A DNA stretch of 64,000 nucleotides from NCBI GenBank assembly GCA_036346355.1, contig CM070581.1:372001-436000 (forward strand), written 5' to 3'. The stretch comes from Rhipidocladum racemiflorum (lineage: Eukaryota > Streptophyta > Magnoliopsida > Poales > Poaceae). Position 1 is the stretch's first letter, and every line of letters starts with the position of its first letter. The position numbers were made by a program, and so were the translations under genes. The notes under the pieces were generated by a model. That model did no database searches. It was given only the letters and a program-made list of their open reading frames with translations, and was not told where the DNA came from. This document shows, piece by piece, positions 45,098 through 56,931 of the stretch.

Positions 45098-47464
45098 ATC
45101 ATCAACTTCATGGTGTACTGCAACGGGGTAATGTTCTTCCATAAAACCGTTGATGCCACAGGCAAGATTCAAGACCATAAGTACCTGCTACGCGAGATAA
45201 CAAAAGTGGTTGCCGATGAAATTGGTGCCGATAACGTGGTGTAAGTAGTTACTGACAATGGAGCCAATTTCAAGAAAGCATGCCAGATGTTGCGAGTGGA
45301 GTATCCAATGATTATCTAGCAACCATGCTTGGCACACACGGTGAACCTCATGCTTAAGGATGTGTGCGAAATGGACGAGATCAAGGATGTTGTGGTAAAG
45401 GCGAAGAGGATTTGTCGCTTCTTATACAACCACAAGAATCTGCACACGCAGTTGAAGGCCCACATAGGTGGAGAGTTGGTGAGGCCAAATGCCACCAGGT
45501 TTGGCACGACCTTTGTCTTCCTTGAAAGCATTTTTAAGAAGAAGGATAAGTTTCAGCAATGGATGACACAACCCGACTGGACAAGTAGCAAGTGGGCTGG
45601 GATGGATGAGGGCAAGTTTGTATATGATCACCTTGTTGATAGAGATTTCTGGACCATGTTGGAGTGGGCTGTGGTGGCCATCGAACCCTTGTACAAGTTG
45701 TTGAGGTTCGCCGATCAGGACAAGTTACCAACGGTAAGTGGTGTTATGATGCAAATTTGTATTGCTAGGAGTGAGTACAACCGGCGGTTGAGTGAACATG
45801 GAGAGCAGTATACCCCATTCGTGAGAGTCGTTGAAAAGAGGTTTGCCGACATAATGAACACCACCTTCGTCCAAGCAGGTTTGTGAAATTGACATAAAGG
45901 ATACCACCTTTGTTTGCATTGTGCTAACTTCAAAATATTTTGCCTATTGTAGCCTCTGTCCTGGACCCGCAGTCTCAATTCAAGTACAATATATGCAGCA
46001 CTCCGGTGTTCATGGGACAAATGTCCTTGCCACGAATATTATGGTCATTGACAACGAAAGTGCGGTGAAGGCACAACGGAAGCGAGACACTTACCGTCTT
46101 AGGAGGGGACGCTTCGCCACCCAACTTGCAGAGAGTAGCGCTCTCGATCCACACATGACGGCAGGTACTTTTATAACTTGACGTAATGTAAATTTACTAT
46201 GGAGGAGTACTAATAATGTGTTTATTTGTCCGTAGCACAATGGTGGATGGCATTCGGAAATGAAATACCAGCGTTGCAAAAGTACGCCTTGAGATTGGTG
46301 TCACAGTGTGCATCATCCAGCAGTTGCGAGCGAAATTGGAGCACATTTGCCTTAGTACACACACAGGTTAGGAACCGACTAAGTTATGCAAAACTGCAGC
46401 AGCTCGTGTTTGTGCACTACAATCTCCGTCTTCGCCTACGGGACTATGAATCCACTCGCCACACCGATGATGTCGACCCATTTGATCGCCTCATTGAGGA
46501 TGCGATGCATTCCGGTAACGATCCGATTGCAGAATGGTTCGAGTCGTCCATGTCGACGGGGGAGCCTCTACTAGATGAGGATAGTGGCTACGATCCGCCC
46601 ATCCCGGCGAGATTTGTGGTTGATAGCATCCCTTCGCAAGAGCTCCACAAGTCCACAGGTACCATCCAATTATTTTTATTCATTACGGTTATCAGAATGG
46701 TGATAATATATTTATTCAAACTGGCCACAGGTGGGAAGACCATCGCAGATTGGAGTGAGGTTGTGATTGGCGACACCCACACAGCCAAGAGGAGGCGTGG
46801 TACTACTGACGATGATGATGAGACGCTAGCGGGTACTTTAGGTGGGTTGGCAAAGTTGTCGGCCAGCCAACGTGGGAAGGCGAAGTTGTCGGCCAGCCAG
46901 CGCGGGAAGGCAAAGTTTCTGGCCAGCCAGCGTGGGAAGGCGAAGGCCAAAAGTGATGAGGAGGCTGATGTTGGCAACGACGATGACACCCAGACACCCC
47001 CTCAGGGGGATGACATCGTCAGCAGCTCGTCCACAGACTCTGGAGGCGACGACGGACGGTACACCCTCCGACCTCGTTTACAACCACAGTCACCGGTACA
47101 AATGCAACATAAGGGAATTATGCCGAGGAAGGACTCACAGAGGCAGACCCGTAGCATGACGAGTGGTGGGGGTGGGCAGCAGGCAGCACATCCGCAGGAT
47201 GATATGGGCTCGTGGTCTAGTAGCCAGTCTTCTAGCCATTGGGGCATCACCGGTGAGCACCCTGGTTACCCTATGTTAGGGTACGGCTTGATGAGCTATA
47301 TGGGAGAGGATACAGGTGGATACATACATTCATCCTACGATGGATCCAGCATGTCATCATTGTTCGACTATACTGATCCCTATCTTTGGCGATCGCGCGA
47401 CAACACACATCTGGCGTGTACTGTACGGTCGAGAGAATCCTTTGATCTCGATGTCGCATTATGA
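45098..47464 (+). pseudogene. hAT-family transposase, N-terminally truncated
   Basis: Reads NFMVYCNGVMFFHKTVDATG, DHKYLLREITKVVADEIGAD, VTDNGANFKKACQMLRVEYP and QPCLAHTVNLMLKDVCEMDE, the DUF659 region. The C-terminal dimerisation domain follows (MAFGNEIPALQKYALRLVSQ, SSSSCERNWSTFALVHTQVR) and then a Ser/Lys-rich tail with a triplicated KLSASQRGKA motif. Stops TAA at 45242-45244 and TAG at 45317-45319 (W to stop before QPCLAHT) inactivate it. An intron lies near 45887-45950. The BED finger and first catalytic part are missing, replaced by the Copia LTR at 45088. Confidence 0.85.
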
Positions 47465-49431
47465 ACAATGGAAGTCCGCTGGCGCCCGCTACATAACATT
47501 TGGGAAGAGTACAAGCAACAACACCAGATGAGGTGTGGAGAGATCATTGTCGATGACGCACAGATCCAGTTTTCACCATCATCATACTACCACTCCTAGG
47601 TACGGCAAGGCGTAGCTGTCCATGCATTACATGTTCATGCTCCTTATAATTATGCCTTTTGTTGTCATATGTCTTGTAATTATTCTTTTGCATCTACTTG
47701 CAATATGTGTTGAATTGTCATATGAGTTAATTTTCATTTCATGTATATTTTTGTCATGACCATATCTATTTCTTGTTGCCAATTGTCACTTTCATAATCC
47801 GAATATTAGTTCAAATGCTGTCGAAATTTTTAACTTCTTAGTTCAAATATTTCACTACAATACATAGGATGATAGGAACATATATAAAACTTTTTAAATG
47901 ACTTGAAGTTCATTTGTTACATTTGAAAAATCAAAAACTGATTTTACATACGGTTTTTACGATGACTTTACCCCTGTTACATTTTTAAAAAATTCCTCAT
48001 GATTAACCATCATCTCAAATTGTTATGGAAACATTAGTGATGTGTCAGGACCATCCAAAAAAAAGTTCAAAATTTTTTGACGTATTTTGAACCATTTTTC
48101 GGTGGGTTCAATTTGGCCGAGATCTCGGTGATTTCGCCGAGATTTCGGATTTCACGGTTGAAAAAAAACCGGATTTGAAATTTGGTTTTTGTAATTCGTC
48201 CAGATTTTGTCCGAAATTTTCGAATCTCGCCGAAATTTCGGATTTCGGGAACCTCCGGGATTTGACTCAAAACGAGATTTTAAACCTTGACCCCGCCATC
48301 CCATGGGGTGTGTCTACGAGAGTAGGACTTCATGCCATCATTTTTCTGTGCAAATCCTAATGCCTAGGATGTCCATGCATGTCTCATATCATCACATACC
48401 AATAAAAATCAGCCGTGAAAATATAAAGAGATCGTTCAACATAAGGCAAAATTCCAAAAAGGATCACCAACATTCACAATATGCACTTGCCTCTTTCCCC
48501 GAACGTCGTAGAAAGAGGCGCAAATGGGTTCGACCCCGAAGCAACACTCCCTACAAAGAAACCCTTAAAATCAACCACTGATAGACAACATAGCCATCCA
48601 TCATCTAGCATTACACCAAAGCCATCTAAAACCAACCAATTTCATAAAGCAATAATTTCTAAAATTCGAAATTTAGATAATTCCTAATTTGGACAGCAGC
48701 TTGAAATGATCATATCTCCCAAACCGTAACTGTGATCTTCAAGTTCTTGGACTCTACGGAAAGATAATTCCGAGGGCTACAACTTCCATAATATGGCCGA
48801 AGTCCAATTCCCAACGTAAATAACTCAAATATTATAGCAAAACTACTGCTGTCTAGACTCATCTACGAATTTGAGAGCCTGACAAGTAATCGCCTATAAT
48901 CCATCAAATCCACCTTCTAAATATTAAACAAGTGCACTTACATCTTCTTGATTCCTCCTAAACTTGAAGAAGACTCTTCCCAGGTTATTCTTCGACCTCG
49001 AAATCAACTCCAAGATGCGGTTGCTGCACCTAGGGCATGCCACCAGTGGAAGGCCACTGCGCCCAATCTTCGCTTGTGATGATGCTCCTCCTGAGAAGCT
49101 GCCTTCAGATGTTCCACCTGTGCACCAGCTCGCCGCAGAATGAGCCGCTCATCGGAGACGGCGATGCCGGAGAAGATGGAGACGACGACGCGTCGCCGGG
49201 AAAGGAGAGGAGTGCGGAGGGGTCGGGGTTGGGGAGAGTTGGGTTGGGGAAGGGGTGCGACCGGACCAGCTTGTCCGACCGAAGGGCACCCTGAACATTT
49301 CAAATGGCCGGCCCCACCATGTCACCCTGGCCTGGACCAGCTCTCGGCCTTGATTGCGTTCTCCACTCCGGTCTCCAGGCTCTCCACTCCATCTCCATCG
49401 ACGGAAACCCTAGCTAGACGCTGCGACCGCG
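47465..49431. other. hAT 3' flank and promoter side of the next gene
   Basis: 47465-47600 continues the transposase tail in other frames. 48100-48290 holds repeated CCGAGATTTCGG-type motifs and ends TTTTAAACCTTG, perhaps the hAT right terminus; its partner was not found. 48300-49000 is AT-rich without gene. 49000-49431 is GC-rich and probably the 5' flank/UTR of the gene at 49432. Confidence 0.4.
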
Positions 49432-50278
49432 ATGCCCAACACTCTGGAGTCGGAGTCGGAGACGGAGACGGAGACGGAGACGTCGGATTTGGAGGTGCGG
49501 ATGTGGAAGCGCTCCGATTCCCATTCCCCGCCCAGATCGACCTCGACCGACTCGGTAATGGAGGCCAACATCAACACCGCCCCTGGCTCCTCCATCTTCC
49601 ACGCCGATTATAGATCTGAGATGGCTGCCTGGGCAAAAAATGCTGTGGACCTCGACGAGAGGCTTTCACCGCCGGAAATGATTGTCCTTCATACTGGTTG
49701 GTTGCTAGCTACTAACCCATTAATCTCTCCCGTCTCCTTTCTTGATTTCTTGTTTGGGTTGGGCCTTTGTTGCCGTAGCGAATGACGGACAAAATTTAGG
49801 GTATATGATTTCTTCATGCTGCCTTGCCTCTGCTCATCTTGTACCAGATCTTCTGGAGTATGCATGGGGATGGGACAGGATGGTGGTGTTTACCGGTATG
49901 ATTGATTGGTCCATCTATACCAAGTACCTCAAGGAATATTACAGCCACAATCGCATGGACTATGTTTGTGCTGCGGCTGCTGATCAAAACCCTGAGGAGT
50001 GGCCGCTGAAATCTGCGGAGCACATTCAAACCAGTGCTAATGGGAATGGCCTGGCTGCCGTGGCTGAATTCGTATGTTCCGTGCTAACCCCCTATCATTC
50101 AGATGTAGCATCCATCTCTGTCTGCATTGCTAACACGCTTGTTTGCAAAATGAAGTGTCTCAAGATGGAGGAGCGATTCATGTCCGAGTTGAAGAAGCAG
50201 GAGGGACGGGCTACAACCACATCCATCATTTGCAGCAGCCTAATCCAGCAGCATGCGGCGTCTCAAGATCAGGGCTAA
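49432..50278 (+). CDS. unrecognised plant protein, two exons (spliced at 49696/49779)
   Basis: Exon 1 (49432-49696) starts MPNTLESESETETETETSDL, coded by a (GAGTCG/GAGACG)n hexamer run, then a Ser-rich region and MAAWAKNAVDLDERLSPPEM. A GT-AG intron (49697-49778) joins in frame to exon 2: ANDGQNLGYMISSCCLASAH, LVPDLLEYAWGWDRMVVFTG, then ISVCIANTLVCKMKCLKMEE and stop at 50278. The total is about 254 aa. I recognise no domain. Paralogous-looking exons (ISKEAKLMCEWIRKENK, IAKEADLMCELLRHK) and a Lys-rich repeat follow within 3 kb, so this may be the first part of a longer gene whose later exons are alternative. Confidence 0.5.
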
Positions 50279-51150
50279 ATTTTCTGCAACCGCCGCCGCC
50301 GCCTTGCTGGTATGTGCCTCCACATAACCAAATTGGGGCCTGCTAATAAATTCGTAGCACAGAAATGCCATCCCTCCCCAATCCTACTGTCATCCAAGTA
50401 GGTCCTGACAGGGAGCAGTAGTTAACACACAAAGATAGAGGGATTCCTCTTTTTTGAAGGAAAAACAACGTCACAGTTCAAGTAGAATGGGATCGCTTTA
50501 GCTGTTAGGAGATAGGAACAGTCACTTGATAAAGGGCAGCAGGTAGTAATTTTTTTTCTTCTTAATCCTGGAAAACAATACTTCTGGACTACTGGTGTTC
50601 ATAATTTGACTGCCAAAATCACTTTCTGCAAAATGTGGTTACCAACAACCTCAAATTTCAGTGCAAGCTGTACGGTTTCCAGTTTATGCAATTTGTTTTA
50701 TTTTATATCAAACTTGAAACCGTGGCATATAGCACATTTGATGACCTCCTATATGCTTATATTGCATAAGCTAAGGTTCGGTCTTTACCAATTTCTCCAA
50801 ACCCACAAGCAGCATATATAGCATGTATTGTCAGACTATCAGCAGCTGTTCTTGATCAACCCACAAGCAGCATATATGGCATGTATTGTCAGGCTATCAG
50901 CAGCTGTTCTCCTGATTTATCCAAACCTCTTTCAATCAAATGACAAAACACTGCCACACATATTCACTATTCAGCCTAGTGGGTTCTCTACATCAATGCA
51001 CTGGTTCAACTCCGAGAAACAGGGGTTTGCTTCACTTTCTGTCCATGTGGATAGCTTTGCTTTGCTCTGATGAACTCAGCATGTACTTCTTCAGCTAATA
51101 TTCAGGTTAATGAGCAAGACCCTTTGCAATGCTTGCTTGATTTTTAATGA
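50279..51150. other. no gene seen; 3' flank or intron
   Basis: AT-rich. Contains a direct repeat of the motif AACCCACAAGCAGCATATAT (about 50809-50830 and 50859-50880) with following GCATGTATTGTCAG. No coding evidence. Confidence 0.4.
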
Positions 51151-51439
51151 ACATCACACAATTGCGAAACGATGTTTTGAAGTGTATCGCGAAGGAAGCT
51201 GATTTGATGTGTGAGTTGCTGAGGCATAAGCGCCGAGGATCTGAACCACCTCATCGACTTCAGCGATCGTGTCCGGTTATGCGCCTTAAGTCTTATGGAC
51301 TGCCAAGGTTGTGATTCCGTCGCCGCAGCAGCAGCCATGGTGGTACGTGACAAAAATTAACAAACCGTGTCCTACCTAGTTATTTCGGAATTTATTCTTT
51401 CATGTTGACCAATTCATTGGCACTCACTGCAAAACAATG

Positions 51440-52790
51440 GCTTCAAGGGTATCTCAAAGGAGGCCAAGTTGATGTGTGAGTGGATAAGGAAAGAGAATAA
51501 GCTTATCCTTGGGTACGGTCCAGACGAACCTGACGAGGTCATAGAGGTGAAACACATTCGGAGAAGTATGTTTGGCCTTATGCTCCGCATACTGGAAGGT
51601 TCTTCTGGTGCTGCTGTCCACAATCCCGACAAGATAGAATCTAAACCTTCTTGTGAAGCTGTTCATGATGGTAATGGGAATGGCATTGCTGATGCTAAAG
51701 GAGAAGAATCTGCAGGGTATGGTCTACACACTTTTTCCCTTGATGTTGCTCAGACATTGTTGGGTTATCACTATATGTGATGAACTGCTTTGCCTTCCTT
51801 GGTGAGACACGCTGTGGTATATCATTGTGCTCTACTATCTCCAGGAAAAGCACTTCTGAGAAATTGAAGTGTCCAGGACACAAGAACGACACAGAGAAGA
51901 GGAAGAGGAAGAGGAAGAGGAAGAGGAAGAAGCAGAAAACACTGGAAGGTTCTTCTGGTGCTGCTGTCCACAATCCCGACAAGATAGAATCTAAACCTTC
52001 TTGTGAAGCTGTTCATGATGGTAATGGGAGTGACATTGCTGATGCTAAAGTAGAAGAATCTGCAGGGTATGGTCTACACACTTTTTTCCCTTGATGTTGC
52101 TCAGACATTGTTGGGTTATCACTATATGTGATGAACTGCTTTGCCTTCCTTGGTGAGACACGCTGTGGTATATCATTGTGCTCTACTATCTCCAGGAAAA
52201 GCACTTCTGAGAAATTGAAGTGTCCAGGACAAAAGAACGACACAAAGAAGAGGAAGAGGAAGAGGAAGAGGAAGAAGCAGAAAACACTGGAAGGTTCTTC
52301 TGGTGCTGCTGTCCACAATCCCGACAAGATAGAATCTAAACCTTCTTGTGAAGCTGTTCATGATGGTAATGGGAGTGACATTGCTGATGCTAAAGTAGAA
52401 GAATCTGCAGGGTATGGTCTACACACTTTTTCCCTTGATGTTGCTCAGACATTGTTGGGTTATCACTATATGTGATGTACTGCTTTGCCTTCCTTGGTGA
52501 GACACGCTGTGTTATATCACTGTGCTCTACTATATCTAGGAAAAGCACTTCTGAGAAATTGAAGTGTCTTGGCCACAAGAACGAAACGGAGAATAGGAAG
52601 AGGAAGAAGCAGAAGCAGAAGACCAAGAGACAGATGATGGAGGTAAAACTTCAAAGGAAAATGCATCATTGGTTTCTGTGAGTTAACTCATATATTTCTC
52701 GTGCATTACTACTCACTAGCAAGCATTGTTTTTAATTGAAACAGAACTTGAGAATCCCCTAGAAGAGGAAGTGGTAATCAGCAAATGACC
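51440..52790 (+). CDS. unrecognised Lys/Arg-rich protein gene with a triplicated exon
   Basis: An exon from about 51450 reads GISKEAKLMCEWIRKENKLI, LGYGPDEPDEVIEVKHIRRS, then LEGSSGAAVHNPDKIESKPS. After an intron with AG acceptor near 51845 the next exon reads KSTSEKLKCPGHKNDTEKRK, a run of (RK)n ending KKQKTLEGSSGAAV. That exon with its intron is repeated; the third copy diverges to KRQMMEVKLQRK. A last short exon ELENPLEEEVVISK with stop ends near 52787. The basic runs resemble repeated nuclear localisation signals, so a nuclear role is likely; function unknown. A diverged copy of the first exon (CIAKEADLMCELLRH) lies at 51174-51300. Exon joins are my inference from GT-AG sites. Confidence 0.45.
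51592..52640. repeat. tandem triplication of a 345-350 bp exon-intron unit
   Basis: CTGGAAGGTTCTTCTGGTGC starts units at 51592, 51942 and about 52287. Units 1 and 2 are nearly identical, including introns; they differ in the number of GAAGAG repeats. Unit 3 is shortened and more diverged at its 3' end. Confidence 0.92.
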
Positions 52791-53693
52791 TAGGTTAGTG
52801 CAAAAACAGTTGGAATGTTGTGATATTTGAACTTTTTCCATGCATCCTGTTGTGCCTTTCACATCTTTTAATGTCATGGCTAGATTAGTATCATGTACCA
52901 CTCTATTTTTTTCATAACCATATAAGCATGGAATTACAAACGTATTGATTAACATAATAATGAATTGTGTTTGACATGCTTCACTGTTACTACGTATTAT
53001 CTTTTTTGTGTTCCTTTCTTGGTTATCATGATTGCCCTTGCAATTTTTTGTCTACCACAGAAAAACTTGTACACGTAATGCAACACGATTCCATGCTACT
53101 TTTTTTACTACTGCAGTTATGAAGAAAGCTGCAAGGGGAGGATGATGCACTTGAAGTAACTAGAAAGCGACATGGATATTGGGTTCTTCTGGCCTGGAAC
53201 ACTTAGCTTGCTGTTTAGGACCAGTTGGATCTTGTTACGGCAGTACTGTATTGTTCTTCGTTGATGATCTTTGAAGTCTCTATGTGTTAATTTCACATTT
53301 GCATTTCTACTGTGGCTATCGTAGTACCAGAACTACCGGCTGTTGCTGAACCCTTGAATGGATTTTTTTTTAAAAAAAAACAATGGACTAAGAATGAATT
53401 ATTCTTATTGCTTATCTTCTGTCCGGAAAGGCATACGGTTTGGGGTTGTGTAGTTTACCTTTTTTCTCGGTGGTGGGTCTAAACCTATAGAATACTTAAG
53501 GCAAAGTCTAGCAGCAGGATAAAAGAGTGGTGTAAAACACTGTAGTGTAGCAGTGGAAAACATTGTAGTCTGTTGGAGTACACTGTAGTGTTTGTTAGAA
53601 CTTCTTGTGATAGAACATTTGCTAAATTTGCCAGGTGGTGGATAAGTGGATAGCTCACCCATATAAGGCTGACTGCTCGCCCCAGTCTTTAGG

Positions 53694-54345
53694 CTGTAAC
53701 ACCTTGGATGTTCTTGGGGAGTGCTTGAAATATTTGATTATTTGTTAAAATTCTGAAAATATAATTTTTGATAAACCGCTCTGCTTTGTTTTAAGAGCTT
53801 CATTAGTTGCTTGGAGATTTTTAAAGAACAGATCAATAAAATTGAATTGTTTGAGATTGTACCAACTTATGCTAAAAAGCTGAGAATAGAAGTGGCAATG
53901 TGTTGAATGGTTTGGGTTTTAGTTTGGGCTGGCTTTGGATGGGTTGAAATGAGTTCATGCACCTAACAGGTTGGGGTGGATGGGTTTAAAGTAGAAATGG
54001 GTTGGGTTGGGGTGGGGTGTGTAAAAAATCTTTGGGTTCAACCTGGGTTTGATTTGGATTGTTTGTTTTAGGTTTGCTTATCTTTTTTTTTTTGAGGCAA
54101 ACGATTTGGATTGTCTAGTTCACCTTTTTATCATGGAGTTGGGCCTTAAAGCAGTTAAAAAAAATATATGCCGAGTAACACCTTAGAGGTCATTTGGTAG
54201 TGCTTGAATTATCTTATCATTGTTGAAATGCTGATAAATCTGAATTTCTAGATCTTCTAGGAACGGCTTTGAGAAACCAATCTGCTTTGTTTCAGCTTTT
54301 TCAGGAGCTTTTATTAGTTGCTCGAAGATTATCAAAAAGGAAAAG
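53694..54345. repeat. diverged direct repeat
   Basis: 53694-53830 and 54177-54345 share a common backbone (GTAACACCTT, AGTGCTTGAA, CTCTGCTTTGTTTnAG, TTAGTTGCT). The spacer at 53900-54050 is rich in GGGTTGGG/TGGGTT. No gene was seen from 52800 to 54376. Confidence 0.6.
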
Positions 54346-54376
54346 TCTACGTGAGCGTCTAGTTTTTGCCTCGCCC

Positions 54377-55298
54377 TATAAATACCCCTCCACCTCCTCT
54401 TTAACGAGGAGACCAGCTTGCTAGACCGTGAGGGGCGGCGTAGTTTGGCTTGTCGTGGGCCGGCGTGAGCGGCGGGCGCGTGGGGTGGGCCGGATCTGGC
54501 GCAGTGGCTGCTGCCGTGGCACCCACCATGACGTATCACGGCGGAGAGAGAGGGGCAGAGGGGAGAGAGAGAGCATCAAGAAGGTTGACAGGAAGGGAGA
54601 GAGAGGGGAGGGAGGAGGAAGAAGAACGGTGAGAGATAGTGACAGGTGGACAGGTTCAAACTTGTTTGGCGTCCACACCATCCTTCGAAAACTTGTCTGG
54701 CGTACATGTGATCAGCTCTGATGCTATTTAAACTCACATATACTTCAAGTGTTCTTGCCCCAAGAGTGTCTAGCAAGTGCCGTGCTAGTGAACCAAAGGA
54801 CAGGACTTGTGGATAGTCTATTAGACTATTACCCTTGGAGCTAGGTATTCTTAGACGGTTTGGAGAAGATCTGGTGTGACCTGTCCAAGGCTTCTTGTGG
54901 AAGGCCACCATTGTTGTGAGAGATTGGGACTCACCTCACCGCAGTGGTGAAAGAGTCACCCTAGTGAAGACCCGGACTATGCAACTAGCTTTGGGGGAGC
55001 TATACTTCCGTGGAAGTGCTCCAATGAGGACGTAGGAGCTTGGCTTTCAACCTCGGGATAAATCCTTGTGTCTCCCTTTACTTCCTGCACTCTATACTCT
55101 GTGTTTACTCTGTTTTTGCCTTGTTTTATGCTTACTTGTGCCTTTTAGTGCTGATTTCTTGTGTGCTCTTAGAACTACTTTGGCTCATCAGTTTTAGAGC
55201 ATTTAGGCTTTCTTTTAACCAGTACTAAATCACAATACTTGAATCAAATTTTAAAAGTTGCCTATTAACCTCCCCTCTGGGCCAACTGGATCCTTTCG
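54377..55298 (+). repeat. fragment of a Copia-type LTR (R-U5 side)
   Basis: TATAAATACCCCTCC at 54377 resembles the Copia LTR TATA region on the minus strand near 44425. The segment ends AAAAGTTGCCTATTAACCTC then CCCTCTGGGCCAACTGGATC, the characteristic 3' end of SIRE-type LTRs. No tRNA-Met primer site follows, and the 5' boundary was not found. I infer a partial or solo LTR of a second Copia family. Confidence 0.5.
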
Positions 55299-55640
55299 AT
55301 GGGACTGGAGTTCCCATGGTGAGCAAGACGCGTGGAACATGGAGGAGCCATTCACCGTCAAGCACACCACGACGTATGTTCCCGGGATAGTGGGGACTAA
55401 CCTTTGGAGAGCGATTGCCACACACACTGTTGGTGTGGATCTTAGTTACGTCTTTGGCGCTGGTGCGGGGCGGATGCGATGACACCCGCGCGGATCCACA
55501 CGATGGATAACGCCATCGGGCCTGCAACACCTCCCGGTTTTGCTCTACGTGAGCTGAGCACCGGGGAGTTGCACTTCACCATGGCGGAGGAGCCTACCTC
55601 GTTCGGAACGAGGCAGAACAGCATCTAAAACACAGACTTT
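55299..55640. other. GC-rich stretch with an unrecognised open frame
   Basis: A plus-strand frame through 55258-55482 reads MEEPFTVKHTTTYVPGIVGT and beyond. No family was recognised. It lies between the LTR fragment and the CACTA end and may be TE-internal. Confidence 0.25.
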
Positions 55641-55871
55641 AGAAGCGGTTTGATACACGAACCGCTTCTGAATTCTGAGTTCTAGACGCGATTCGTTTCT
55701 CAAACTGCTTCTAAAACCCAGACTTCAGAAGTGGTTCGTGTTTTAAACCGGTTCTAGAGGCCCTCTCCTCCTGCCCGTTGCCACGAACCGCTTCTGGTGC
55801 GCACATTACAAACCGGTTCGCACGAAACCGCTTCTAATAGGCCGGTTGTGATGCCCGGTTCTGTAGTAGTG
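55637..55871. mobile_element. one end of a CACTA (En/Spm) transposon
   Basis: The terminus at 55871 reads, on the minus strand, CACTACTACAGAACCGGGCA. Subterminal motifs GAACCGCTTCT/AGAAGCGGTT recur in both orientations from 55637. No matching left CACTA end is in the window, so the element is truncated or its other end was lost. Confidence 0.8.
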
Positions 55872-56931
55872 CTGGTCCAGCGGACATAGTTGAGGAACAA
55901 AATGGGTACTTTTTTCTAATATAAATATACTATAGATAGATAAATAACAGAGATATGCATGCGCTGTTAAATTACAATGTTGGTTACTATTGTGATGATG
56001 TCACTATGATATCTTGGCGATGTCAGTTTTGTATTTTGGCCGACGGCCAACGGGTTGGGTTGTTAATATTGTGAGGGAGTCACCTTGATGTCACTCATGT
56101 AGTTTGGCCGATGTCTTGCTTACTTGCATGAAAAATTGTAAACGTGAACGCTTCATCTTGGCGTGAGAATTATTCGAATGGAAGAAACTAGTAATGAGGA
56201 ACTAATTAACTGTTGCTTAATCTAATTAAAAAATAAATACCCACAGGTACATGGGCACCAAACCAAGAGGTATAATAGGTAGCAGGTAAACAGTGCTTCT
56301 ATCTATTGTCGATAACGTGCTTGCCAACATTGACGTACATAATTTGTGTGCTCCGGATTTTGAACTCACTAAACACACACACACACAGTGATGGCTAATA
56401 GTAACTTGGTAAGTTAGTAACCGTGGAAGTCACATGCATACATGTACTTAACTTATTTACATTTTTGACGAGGAGTCGTGTCGCGTCCACTTCATTTGAT
56501 TCTTTTAGAGCTTTAAAAACCACGTCCAAGATTAAAAAAACAAACTCAAAATTAAAAAAACCAGAGTTTACCTTTCCGAAACAAGGATAAAGGGGTGCTT
56601 GGATTAGGGGTATTTCATTGGAATGTTTTAGGATTTAGTTCAAATTTGAACTAAATTCCAAAACCTCCCAAGAAATTACCACTCATCCAAGCAGGGCCTA
56701 AACAAATAAGCCTTAAGGAATAATACGTTCGTTCTAAATCTACCCTTGTTTAGAACAAATAAAGAAAATATTTAAGAGTTGAAGAAGAGAAAGCAATTTG
56801 GTAGTATATGTAAAATTAACATACAGTAAATTCAGGGAACATAAAAGTACGTAGCACTGTTAGATTTTGTAACATAAAGTACCACTGTGACATGATACAA
56901 AATCAGCCCATCCTTTTTTGTCTATATATAG
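55872..56931. other. no gene seen; 3' flank of the WD40-like gene
   Basis: AT-rich. Has a (CA)n run at about 56374-56388 and a small MITE at 56592-56699. Confidence 0.5.
56592..56699. mobile_element. small MITE-like fold-back
   Basis: GGGGTGCTTGGATTAGGGG pairs with the inverted CTCATCCAAGCAGGGCCT. An inner TTTAGTTCAAATTTGAACTA palindrome forms the loop side. The TSD is uncertain. Confidence 0.5.

Noticed and set aside
51695..52626. Minus-strand frames rich in Leu/Phe opposite the triplicated unit
   Set aside because: They are the reverse reading of GAAGAG repeats, giving hydrophobic runs by composition only.
53405..53662. Open frame in the 53.4-53.7 kb interval
   Set aside because: No recognisable motif; it lies in AT-rich sequence with repeats of TGTAGTG type and looks like chance.
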